A stretch of 64,000 nt of DNA from Dipetalonema caudispina (taxonomy: Eukaryota > Nematoda > Chromadorea > Rhabditida > Onchocercidae): NCBI GenBank assembly GCA_013365325.1, contig JABVXV010000237.1, forward strand, positions 1 to 64,000, in the 5' to 3' direction. The stretch's first letter is position 1, and every line of letters starts with the position of its first letter. A program made the position numbers and the translations under genes. A model generated the notes under the pieces. That model saw only the letters and a list, made by a program, of their open reading frames with translations, made no database searches and had not been told where the DNA came from. Shown one piece after another: positions 26,001-37,290 of the stretch.

Positions 26001-29000
26001 TTTCTTCCTTCTTCCTCGAATCTTGCTGAGAGATCATTTCTTTTCCAGATTCGAAATGCAGGCGCAGAATTTCGCTTTTTTCTGCAATCAATAATAGTTT
26101 ATTATACATTTTTTGATAAGATAGTTGAAACCTTTAGTGTAATATATTTTTTCCAAAGTTTCTATCAGCCTTATAATCTCTTTAACAATCATAAATCAAA
26201 AAAAAAATCGTTGAAACTGTGATATCTATGTTCAGGGAATTATACGCCAAAGAACTACACCATTTCTTGCATTAGTAAAGGATTATATGATAATTGTGTT
26301 CATATTATGGTTGCACTTTGCCATTCATTGTTATTTTTCCCTTTCTTAGAAAAAAGGATAAATTTCCATCTTTCTCCCTGCTTTTTGTGATTCTTGATAT
26401 TTTATTTCGGTAAGAGCCATATCAATTGCTGCCAGAGGAGAAATCGCATGCCAATTCTTTTTTTTCCTGCCTTCGGCATCATTATTCTATTGTTCCTTGT
26501 GTCGTGTCGTGTCGTGTTTAGTTGTGCTGTGAGATCCTACTTTGAGGGTGGTCCATCCAATCATAACAAGACATTCTATACTATCCAATTTCATTCTCAG
26601 CTGTGTTTGATGTTTTCGGTAAAAAAGTATTGCTAGAAGAGGAAGTGAGATAGAAGTATTGTTACTAGTGATTAGTTGTTTCTTTTTTCTGATCAATTGG
26701 GACTCAGCATCTGTGACAACGTAATTTTAGCATTGTTTCCCGAAATTAACAGATGTGATGAGTTCGAAGAGGGAAATATCTTCCTGAGAGATGGTAGATC
26801 TATCAGTGAAATGTTTTTGTATTGCGGTTCTCCGGTGTAACGTAAAAATCTTTACCTTAAAATATGTAGAAATAACCGAAAATGATCGTAAAAGGGATTG
26901 TTGATGAATAGCTTTTTTAAAATTATTCAAGTACGAAATTGCTAGACTCTTTGTAAATTTTGAAGAGGGAAAGTGCAAATCTCAATTATGTTGAGCAAAT
27001 GGAAGTTTTAATTGTTATGTTCCTTCCCACTTTTTAGGACTGGGATATAGCGACTCGATTATGAAGTAACTGTTGCGCATTTTCCACTTATTTCTTTTTA
27101 AGTAGCTTAAGTTTTTTTTTACTTAAATCTTATTTATTAAAGCTGGTTACACTTCTCCTTTTTTCTTTTCGTTTTTTAACGGCTGAATTTTGATAATTTT
27201 CAACTAGAGCAACAAACTTCTAGCAGAATTTTCCGCAGTGATCTTTTTTTTTCCGATGTTTATTGGTCTTATCACTTTTAAATATTATGTGTTGTATTGT
27301 GCCATTTACGGAAATAAGATTTGAGAACATAAGATTAGAATTCCATATACATACATCCCTCTCAAAATTAATTTTCATAACCTTGAATAGATTTAAAAGT
27401 ATGTGAATCCGAGGATTTTAAAATTCTGGTCCTATTTCGTCGAGTTTCTTTCAACAGATGTGCCAGAAATACGTGAACATTTTCTAAGGTATCATCAGTC
27501 TAGTGTTTCTTAGTTCTAGTTAGTGTATTTAGTTTGGTTCTTCTACAACATGCAATTTATTTTTTTTCTGATGGTTCATAAGTAAGAACTACATTTTCTT
27601 TCTTTTCAGGCTTAAAGCACTCGATATTGTAACACTGCAACGGCTTGCAGAGCGGGTCAACGTCATACCCGTGATTGCAAAAGCTGATACCACCTGCAAA
27701 GATGAACTTATAAGATTCAAAAGCAAGGTACACCATCTTCTTATATATCTTATGTTTGAAATATATCATTTTTTATCGGAAACTTCAACTTTGTAGTGAT
27801 AATGGCTTTTCCTAATCCCTGTGCCTGATATGATTATCTGAAAGTTTGTTTCATTCAGATCACTTTCAATTTCACAGTTCATTTGATGTTATACTTAAGT
27901 TCGGGTGCAATAGATAGCACACCATGAACATCATATCCGTAAAGTTACACATTTTTGTTCTCTAAAAACTTAATGATTCTACTTTATTTTTCTAAGCTTT
28001 CATCATTACTTTTTTCTTTTTTTTCAACTATCGGTGATAAAATTGTAGTTGAACGGAGAATTTATATTTAGCTATCATAAACAGAGGAAATGGACTACGC
28101 TGAGTGTTCAAGATTTCATATCCACTGTTCTCTTTTTTCTTTTTATATTTCCAGTAGCTTGAAAATTATTTTCCACTATTTATTTAGTTGAAATTTTCGC
28201 TATCCAACGACTTTTTTTCTAGATTTTAAGCGAGTTGCGAAGCCACAACATTCCCATCTATCAGTTTCCGACTGACGACGAGACGGTACGAGCAATAAAT
28301 ACGGAATTAAATCAGCTTGTGCCATATGCTGTCGTGGGCAGTACTGATTTTGTAAAAAAAGAAAACGGCAAAATGGTTCGAGCACGTCGATATCCATGGG
28401 GAATGGTTGAAGGTTTTGTTTTTCGTTTTCTAAATATCCTTAAATTTTCATTAAATACAAGAAGAGAATCTTTGGTTCAGTTATTGAAATTAAAGGATAA
28501 TCAATAGCCTGATTAATGAAATAATTTAAACAAATATTTGAAATATTGATGTAGTGAGTTTCCATCGAAAATTTCTTGCCTATGTCAATTAAACACACGA
28601 TATGCTGTATTGAATTTTTGGGCCATTTTAGTTCTGAACCACATTTACCGAAAATTTAAAATATGATTTCAAAGTACAGTCGAAAACGAGGAACACTGCG
28701 ATTTCGTCAAATTACGTGAGGCAGTATTGCGCACAAATGTGGATGCATTACGTGAACGGACGCACAATGTGCTGTATGAAGCATACCGTCGTGAACGTTT
28801 ACGTGCAATGAAAGTTGGTGATGGTGATACAGGTCCTAAAATGATGGAAGCTTTCGCACAGGTTCTATTTTATTTTACATATTTACTTGCATTGTTTTTT
28901 TTTTTTTTTTTTTTTTTTTTCTTCTTTTTAACTCAAATACTATAAATAGTAGCAGAATTGAGTAGCAGCACTTAATCACTATCTCTGTATTGTTGGATGA

Positions 29001-29727
29001 TGTATCGCAGTTTAAGGTACAAAATGTCATTCTACATTTCATTACAATAGTTGGTATGTCACAAACTTTAGGAATTCCTTTTTTCTTACTCACAAAAACG
29101 GATCAAGCATTTAGTGGATAGCAATCATTAGAGAAAAAGAATCGGTGTAGGTTATAATGTGACATATCTAGGTTTAGTTGAATATGGGACTTGTGTTTAG
29201 AGAGACTCCTTCGCTTTATAAATATTTAGCTTGAATGATGTTGCTGTTAACATCGTTTGATTCGGTGACAGTATGACTGTTTACAGAAGCAGCGTGAATT
29301 CATTGATGAAATGACAAATAGGGACAAGGCTTTACGCGAAGAATTCGTTGCACGAGTCAATAAGAAAGAAGAAGAAATGAAAAGGAGAGAAGAATTGGTT
29401 GGTTCTTTTTTTTTTTAAATTGTCTCTAAAAATATGTTTCCAGCAGCATTGTCTGGAAGATTGGTCGTCCTTTTGCATAATTTTCTTTTCTTTTTTGACT
29501 TAGAACTTGATGTTTTTCATTGTTGTCTTTTTTTCTAGGAATTTTACAAATTGCTTTATTTTTTTCTAATGGAATTTTTCTGTTTGTTGTAGCTAAATTT
29601 ACGAACCAAAGAGATTAGCGATAATTTTGAAGAAGAATTACGACGTATCGAGTCACAAATGCATACACTGTTAGAAGAAAAAGCGAAATATGAATTGAAA
29701 ACAGCTGGGAAGAAAACGAAGAAGTAA
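23076..29727 (+). CDS. unc-61: Septin, SEPT6/UNC-61 type: GTPase core and C-terminal coiled coil
   Basis: Exons: 23076-23190, 23385-23524, 23594-23675, 24173-24313, 27610-27727, 28223-28412, 28680-28861, 29287-29397 and 29593-29727, all in phase, about 404 residues. Motifs in order: [15 protein letters not shown] (polybasic/pre-G region in the form seen in the SEPT6 group), P-loop GETGMGKTT, switch-II ETAGFGD, G4 AKAD, septin unique element with ARRYPWG and [14 protein letters not shown], then about 85 residues rich in K/E and R forming the coiled coil. Septins form filaments that organise cytokinesis and cell cortex; SEPT6-group members bind GTP but generally do not hydrolyse it. The unc-61 label rests on SEPT6-group likeness and is inferred. 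The stop codon overlaps a perfect donor (AA|gtaaga at 29724), so a longer C-terminus by splicing is possible. The upstream exons at 14761-22792 probably supply the N-terminus. Confidence 0.92.
24314..27609. other. Long septin intron without recognised gene
   Basis: This 3.3-kb intron separates the TGHG exon from the LKALDIV exon. A moderately GC-richer patch (25570-25860) contains a 110-codon frame with no splice support and membrane-like low-complexity content, which I do not call a gene. A 9-bp hairpin is present at 25612-25647 (GCCATCTGG / CCAGATGGC, 18-nt loop). A short GTCGT tandem occurs at about 26500-26518. Confidence 0.55.
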
Positions 29728-30416
29728 GAGAAAATCATTTCTAGTGCATTCCATCCCCTATTGTTTTCTTTACAACTTCATCTTCCACATATATTTCTTT
29801 CTGCTTGTATTTTTCCCTGCAAACAACATTTTGTTGCCAGACATTTTCGTCTTGTTGTCCTGACAGTTATATGTGCAATTTTTATTTGATAAAAAGTTGA
29901 ATTTTTTCCTTCTTGCTTTTTTCTGTTTTTTCCTTTTTTACGAAACTATTTCGTTTTGATGAACTCTATAAATTATTTTGCTAGAATTCAACTTGCCGAT
30001 TGAGGTCGTGCTGTAGAACTTTTTTCATTTGAAAATAACATTGACTTGAAATGCATTTATATGATGTTATCAAAAGGATTTCGGAACAAGCTACGAATGA
30101 GATGGGTGTTTTATTGTAGCAGTTTCGTTGCTCAAAATAGCACAAAATTCACAAAGATTTTCTTTTTCATTATAATTTGACCGATAGAGGAATTAGTAAC
30201 TATCACTCTTTTATAGTGACTATTTCAGTTCGACCTCATTATCGAGCGTTCAGTCGGAAACTGTACGATCGATTCTTTTAGTCATGAGAATTTGTTTGTT
30301 TGTTTGCATTTTCCCTTTTTTCGTTTTTATCTTGTTTTCATTGCTGAAATTTGTTTTTAAATATGTATGAGTGCAGTTAAAGATTGTAATCGGAAATTGT
30401 GCTCCATCAATATCAG

Positions 30417-31043
30417 TTTTTTGGAATTGGTAAGCTTTAATTAAGGCAGCTTAATATTTGTCTGTGGAATTTTCTTGAAATTTCCATTTCTTTTTGCAAT
30501 TCTATTCTTTTACAAGATACAGTTTTTTTCGCATGTTAGCTTATGCCGAAATTTTTGTGATTTTGGAAATCACGAAGAAGTGGGATCATAATTTGCAACT
30601 TCTTTAGCAATTTTCAAAATGATTTTCATTCAAATAATTCTGGAGGTAGGTAAAATTTTAGATGGTTATGTAGCATTGTTTCCTTTTCTTATCCCTATAA
30701 TGAATGTTAGATATTCTTAGGGCGACTATGCTTTTTTTTTGATGATGAAAAAATGTATTAATGTGGGTGATGTACATTTTTTACGCTTGAAAACGGCAGC
30801 GATTTCTAAAGTAATAGGGAACAACGGTTTTTTTTCTGGTTTACTTCCGAATTATGCTATAAATCGTTGGGATGATTACTGAAAAATATTTCATACATTT
30901 AATTTAATTTCTTCACTCAGTTCCTATATAGTGAGAGTGGAGAAGCTATCATTGCTTTTCTTGAGTTTTATTCTTTTTATAATAAATTGTATTTGAAGGC
31001 AGAGAAAAGGGTTGAATCGAAATCGGATTTTTTGGATCACTGA
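30417..31043 (+). other. Candidate alternative 3' exons of the septin gene
   Basis: If the perfect donor overlapping the septin stop is used (exon ends 29723, phase 2), two downstream segments join in phase. The first is a 13-nt exon 30417-30429 (acceptor TATCAG, donor G|gtaagc). The second is a 41-codon terminal exon 30921-31043 (acceptor TTCACTCAG, stop TGA). They would replace the last Lys by about 45 residues containing SESGEAIIAFLEF and KAEKRVESKSDFLDH. There is no homology evidence; splice sites and phase are the only support. Confidence 0.3.
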
Positions 31044-32080
31044 TAATATTAGATTTATTCCAAATTATTGGTACCCAATTGACGAATCCGATTTCGTTGC
31101 ACCAAATGATTTTCTTGCTGTACGAGAAAGTAAAACACACTTCGTGTTTTCATTGTTTCATTTCCGACATTTTCACAACATTTTTCTTTTTGCTGATCGT
31201 TGATTCGTCTACATTTTAATCCATCGTTTTTTCGCCTTGTATACGATGAAGATGAATACTTGGTTTGCAAAAAAAGGGATGTTTTGTTATTGAAGATTTG
31301 GATTATATCATATTAACTTTTCTTTGAATAACCTATTTTTAACCAAAACTCATCCTCTTTTCCTAGAGCTCTTTTGATAGTTTTTAATTAATATTTCGAC
31401 CTGCCATTGATTTCTTTTGCTGTACCGTTTAATTTTGTTTTATTTGCGATATTTCTTGCGCATATTCCTTAGAAGAAAAGGATAGGAATTCAGGATTTCC
31501 ATGATATAAAGGAATCCTAAAGTCAAGATTTCTAGTACCTTTAACAGTTTTTTATTGTCAGTCATGGAATTCAAATTGTTGTACCATCTTGATCGAGAAT
31601 TTGATTTAGAGAGAAGGATTTCTTGTTCATTCTCTGTCTAGTCTGACTGAATTGCAGATCTTTTTTTCTGTCTTATTCGAAATTTCTGTTTAGCTATAAA
31701 TTTTCAGTGTTAAAAAAAATTCCAAGCTGGTGCCAGATGTCTCAGTAAAGAATCATTCTGTGCATTTCATTTCACTGTTTATTATAATCGCCTTCATTCC
31801 GCTGTTTAATATTTCATTTATTTCTTATCATTACAACTATTATAAAAAGCAGTTCTGTGTAGATGTGTACTTGTAACGAAATTTATGCCGATCAAATCAT
31901 TCGTGAACAAAGCAAAAAGAACATTACTAATTACAAAAGTGTTAAATCGTTAATCATTAAATAAAAAATATGGAAGAACAGTATCATTGCAATGCATTTA
32001 AGATCAAATTAGGCCAATTGTATTATTAGAGAGAGCTCCTTACTCTTCATAATATTTGGCTTAATTAAGAGGAAAGCATT
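31044..32080. other. Convergent spacer between the septin and the acidic secreted gene
   Basis: AT-rich stretch holding the 3' ends of two converging genes. An AATAAA is present on the plus strand near 31959. Short open frames on both strands around 31012-31270 overlap one another and look non-coding. Confidence 0.5.
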
Positions 32081-34579
32081 CTAAATTTCCTCCAACAGTT
32101 CCGACATTTCACTGCTTCGTTTACTCGATTCATGCGTGTTGAAAATTTCAGACGATGAGTTTGTCGATGTCAATTGCGCTTCAATTTCCTCTGATTCAAA
32201 TTCTTTTGATTCATCTTCTTGGTCTAATAATCTTATTACAACTGTTTGATTGGCTTTTTTGTCATCCTCTGCTGGTGATTCCTCTATTTTTTCTGATTCT
32301 CTCTTTAGTTTATCGCTATTTTCCAGTTGCTGATTACAATCATCGACCTGTTTTCCTTGTCGACTGGAGTCTATCTCGGTATTTTGTCCATCAGACGTTT
32401 TGGACACTTCTGAACCCAAAGAGTTTGCTTCGTTTCCGCGTCGAATTATCTGAAGTAATGAATTTTCATTTAAAAAATGAGAAAGAATTAAAGAGAAATC
32501 AAGTAGGAATGAACAAATAGTGCATAAGTCAGTGTGCATTCACTCGTATTATAATTATTTCAGATAATTCCTTAAATAATTTGAACTTTATTCTTAGATG
32601 CAAGATATCAAAACACATTTAATGCAGCCTCGTGGAAGTCGCAAAAAAAACCCCGAAAAAACCTTGTAACATACAGATCGCTAACGGGAATCTGCCCGAC
32701 TAGAGATAGTAACAGGTACATTGACCGGAAGTTGATCTGTTTTAACCGAATAGATAAAAGGACAAGAGTTTTCGTTGACCGGAAGTCAAATTAAATCGCT
32801 ACCATTGTGATCATCTTTTTCAATATATTCCCTTCTTTTTTTTAATGTATATGAAATGCATTATCGTTATTTTGAATCATTGATAATATTCTGCGAAATG
32901 AACAAGAAATCCACATGATCGTGATAATAATGATAAGCATTATTACGTACAAAAAAAAAAATATCCCATAATATTTACCGAATAACAATATACAAATTTC
33001 TAAAACTTACAAGAAATATTCTGCTAATAAATACAATGATCAATAACTTTTATACATTTAGAAGTATTATAAGTGATAAACAAACCTTATCGGCAAATCG
33101 TTGACATAAAGCATAAAATTTAGCTGGACATCCGTCATCATTACGTTCAGCTACAAGATATACGCAAGCACAACCAGGATCTTCTATCCAACCTTCTAAA
33201 CTTTGTTCACAACTTTCATCTGTTTGACTATGTGGTAATGAATGCAGCAACGGATTCAATGGTGGACATTGCACTGACTAAAAATTTTATTTTTATAGTC
33301 ATTCAAATAATCCAGTATCGGATATACTTGTATTATTTGGACGATTTTATAAATATCTTGATTAAAGTTAGTTCAAATTCTTCTTTTTTTTTGTTATTAC
33401 AAAAGAAAGATTTACCACTGAAGGAATGTTGAAGTGTGGTTGCACTTGCTGTCTCTTTTCAACAGCTTCTTGAACTTCATAGTTCGATGATGGAAACTTT
33501 CGCACTTCTGGATTTACTATTTGCGATTCAGAATTGGATGGTGCTGCTCGCAATTCCGTATCAGATGAACTGTATTCCTTTTCTTCATCATTCGATCCGT
33601 ATGAAATTGCTCTTTCCTTTGGATTGTTTAATTCGTTCTTAAAACGATCATGACCTTCGAATAATTTTAAGTAATGAGTAGCCATATAAAATGGAACTGA
33701 TATTTTTATCAATTTGTTAGGACTTTCTTGATGGATTGTTTCAGATCGGGGAGATTTCCTTTTATGTTCAGAGTTGAAATGCAAATTATCCTGGTAAGCC
33801 TTTTTCCAGTCATCTGTATTGTTCTGTTCAACAATCGCTTCTGTTTCCTGTTTTTCCCCAACTATCCTTTGGGCTTCTCTTTTGATAAATTGAGTTGCTT
33901 CCGGAAGAGATACGGCATGACTGGTTCTGAGTTGTCCGTTGGGACCAATCCATTTTTCCCTTGCTTCATCTCTTACAATACCAAACTTGAAATTTAACGC
34001 TGTTCCTTCTGGAAAACTTTTCTTATTATCTTCTATGAGCTCTCAAAATCCTATTAAAATTAGTGATAATGATAGTAATAATAGCAATGATGATATTGAT
34101 AAACGTACAATCATCTTCTGTATAACTGACCTTTTCGATTCTATTGCTAATTACTTACCATTTGGCTTAAGTTCAGATTTCGGGTCATTAGGTGATTCAG
34201 GTCGCTTCGAATATTTACTGTCTGAAAAAATATCACATAATTTGAAATATCATTATTATGATGATTTTAAAATGGTTTCCTTTTTTTGCCAGTTATTAAA
34301 ACCTTTTTAATATATGAAGAAATTTCATCATTTTTAAAAATATATTATATAATACTTTGGAATAAATATTTAATGCTTTTAACCAAAAATTGAAAAAGTA
34401 TACGAATGATAAATAAATTTTCATTCATCGATCAGTTTATTTTAGATTTCATTTGATAAAAACAAAGCAATAATAATTTACTCTGAAATTTAATGATTAG
34501 TTGAATACTTACGGGAAATTTGCGAGCTAGAAAAATGAAAAATTGTCCATAGATACAATAAGTGCCAAAAACCATTCAT
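32081..34579 (-). CDS. Predicted secreted acidic protein with a six-cysteine segment, unknown family
   Basis: Five exons on the minus strand: 34579-34513, 34221-34159, 34032-33416, 33277-33086 and 32449-32081. All phases agree and the total is 436 codons (435 aa). Residues 1 to about 20 (MNGFWHLLYLWTIFHFSSS) form a signal peptide, so the product should enter the secretory route. Residues about 45-250 are hydrophilic, with acidic/Ser patches (NDEEKEYSSSDTE). Exon 4 holds six Cys spaced C-x18-C-x12-C-x-C-x11-C-x7-C, which could form three disulfides. The last 122 residues are strongly acidic and Lys/Ser/Glu-rich, ending SEMSELLEEI, and probably disordered or helical. There is no further membrane segment. 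I do not recognise the family. It is convergent with the septin and faces the large spacer on its 5' side. Confidence 0.75.
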
Positions 34580-35443
34580 TCTTGCAAATTATCATTATCA
34601 TTAAAATATTTCGAGATGATTTATTACAGAAATTTATTGCAACCAAAAATGGATGAAAAAAACAAAAGAAACAAGAAATAAAAAGATCTAATTGTAATTT
34701 TTGTTCAAAAATTCGAAGCCAAATTTTTGCATGAAATTTAAAGCGACTATTTTATTGCAATAGTTTGATCAAATCGGCACAACTTTATATTCTTTAAATT
34801 CGAATAAAGAGAAGCTGGCGGAAATAACTTGAATTTGTTTAGCAAATGAGTAACATTCAAAGACCGGTAAAGTTTTTAATAAATCCCCTCTAGGTAGAAA
34901 TTTTTAACAAATCCTCTCTATCCTTTATAAGCAATTTCAACGATAATAATTATAGGTAATATAAGATGATAACGTATTATATCAAGAGCAGGTTTTGTTC
35001 CTTCAGGGTATGCAAATCTCCTTCAGTTAATCATCATTCCAGCAGCTGATAAACATGTTCTTCTGAAAATGCTATAGCATCATCTTTCCATTCAAAAACA
35101 ATCCCATCTATTAACTTACATATTTTCATTCCCAGTTACAGTAATTTAGTTAAATTCATTGTAACAAATAAACCATAACATATTTATTTCAAAATATTAT
35201 TCATTATCAAAACTATCTTAGCCACTTCTTACCCGATACTTCATGGGCATCAAATAAAATCAAATTAATAATTGAAATAATTCAAATTGAAACAGTAATT
35301 ATCGGGCAACATATGCAACGAATTCCAAGGAATGATTAATAATAATTAGTAATTAATAATAATAATAGTGATGATCAATAATTAATAATAATGATAACAA
35401 TAATGATAATGATAATAAAGTGATAATAATAATAATAATAGTA

Positions 35444-35549
<106 letters not shown>

Positions 35550-36181
35550 TAATATTAATGATAACAACAACAATAATGTTAGTAATAAGATAAGTAGTAA
35601 TATGATAATAATGAATGATAATGACGATGTTAGTTATTAAAACCTATTAGAGATTTTAAGTTATTAAAACGTTCTTTAAATGTATGAGTTATTAATTAAA
35701 ATTTTCAAATACTCTTCACGAAATGCTTTCAAAATTTTCTGCCGCTCAACTTTGCCATTCAAATTTTAGAAATTTTTCCTCTTACAACAGCGTTGAATTT
35801 TGATTGGATGTATACTAAAAGCATACATATAAGTGACATATTTCCGGAATCATCAGAATTATTAATAGTTTCAATAATATTAGGAATTTAGCAGGCAAAT
35901 TTAATTGTCCTAGACTATTTTCTAATTACATACAGTTTTGTTGAGGCCAAGTAAAATACTAATTTACTTTAAGCCTATCTTTCTTTAAAACAAATCTGTG
36001 AATATTTGAACGCTTTATCCAAAAGTGATACTCTTTGTATTAACGAGTAAATGGATAGTATTAGTTGTAAAATTCAAATTTCTTAATTTTAAAATCAGTA
36101 AATACAATCTGCTATGACCACATGAAATTCTATGGAGAATTCATTCGATGTCTTAAGAGACAGATTTATTTTCCGTTGACA

Positions 36182-37290
36182 ATATGACGTCATATCGTTT
36201 TCATTTTTTTGAAAAATGATTGATTTATGAAAATTTACTATGAGTAAAAGTGATTTCAGATAAAATTTAAACAAACTTCGACTTATTCGATTTTTTTGAT
36301 TTACTTCAACCCACCTAAGATAATATCCATTTTTTTTTTTTTTTTTTTGAAGATTTATTTGCTTTCCTCACAATCTATGTTTTCATTCTACTTCTACTAA
36401 TTGTTTTTTAAGAGAAATTTTTTAATAAATATATGATAAGGCTTTTATAAATCGTAAAATATTCAGTGAAGAAAAGATGACGAAAGAAAGAAATTGCGTA
36501 AAAAGCTCTCTTACACATGAATGATTTTAAATAAAAAAAATAATGAAAAAAAAAAAAAAAAAGAAAAACAGTCCGACAAATAATTTAATTTTTATTATTT
36601 TTTTTCTATCTTACAATTTCTCTTTTTATTCTCTCATTTTTTCTTTTTTTTTTCAATAATTTAATTTCACTTTAACAATACTAACACTATTATTCATTTT
36701 ATCTATTTCTTTTTTTCCATTTTTTTTTTTTTTTTTTTTTTAAATTTATTAAAAAAAAAAAAAAAAAACGAAAAGAATTACGGTGCTATTTTAAAAGAGA
36801 AGTAAAAAATATTGCGAATGTTGTTTTAAGAAGAAGTAAAAAAAAAAAAAGGTATATTATGAAGAATTGTGTGAATATGTAAAGAAATTGCTTTCTAACT
36901 CTTACGTTTGATTAACTTAATTAATTATTCACTTCATTAATATTTTACTTTTATCGAAATTATCTTTTTTTCTTTTTCTTTTTTTTTTTGTTTCGAATCA
37001 AATAATTTATTCATTTATATACAGTAGGAAAGGAAAGATTGATAATAAAACAAACAAAAAAAAAATTTTTTTTTTTTTTTTTTTTAAGTTGTGCGTCAAT
37101 AACTTATGTATTATATTAGTAATGCAATAAAATGGAACGGCATTTTTGACATCTGGAAATGACGTAATAGAGAAAATTATGACGTATATAATTGACGTAA
37201 TAGAGAGAGGTTTGATTCACAGAACTGAAAACTATAATATATTTGTTTGAGTGGAACAAAATTTTTCTAACAAATCCCCGTATACGTCAT
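36182..37290. promoter_or_regulatory. Cluster of CRE-type (TGACGTCA / TGACGTA) sites
   Basis: A perfect 14-bp palindrome ATATGACGTCATAT (36182-36195) contains a full CRE. About 1 kb away, four TGACGTA half/near sites occur within 130 bp: 37160, 37180 and 37193 on the plus strand and 37283-37289 on the minus. Two of them share the longer block TGACGTAATAGAGA. CRE sites are bound by CREB/ATF bZIP factors in animals. The cluster lies 1.6-2.7 kb upstream of the acidic secreted gene (minus strand). Function is inferred from motif density in an otherwise AT-only region. Confidence 0.35.

Noticed and set aside
32155..32520. Plus-strand 121-codon frame opposite the acidic secreted gene
   Set aside because: Antisense shadow of the Glu/Ser-rich last exon, whose splice sites and phase are well supported.
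33728..34310. Two overlapping plus-strand frames opposite exon 3 of the acidic gene
   Set aside because: Antisense shadows; the minus-strand exon has consistent phases on both sides.
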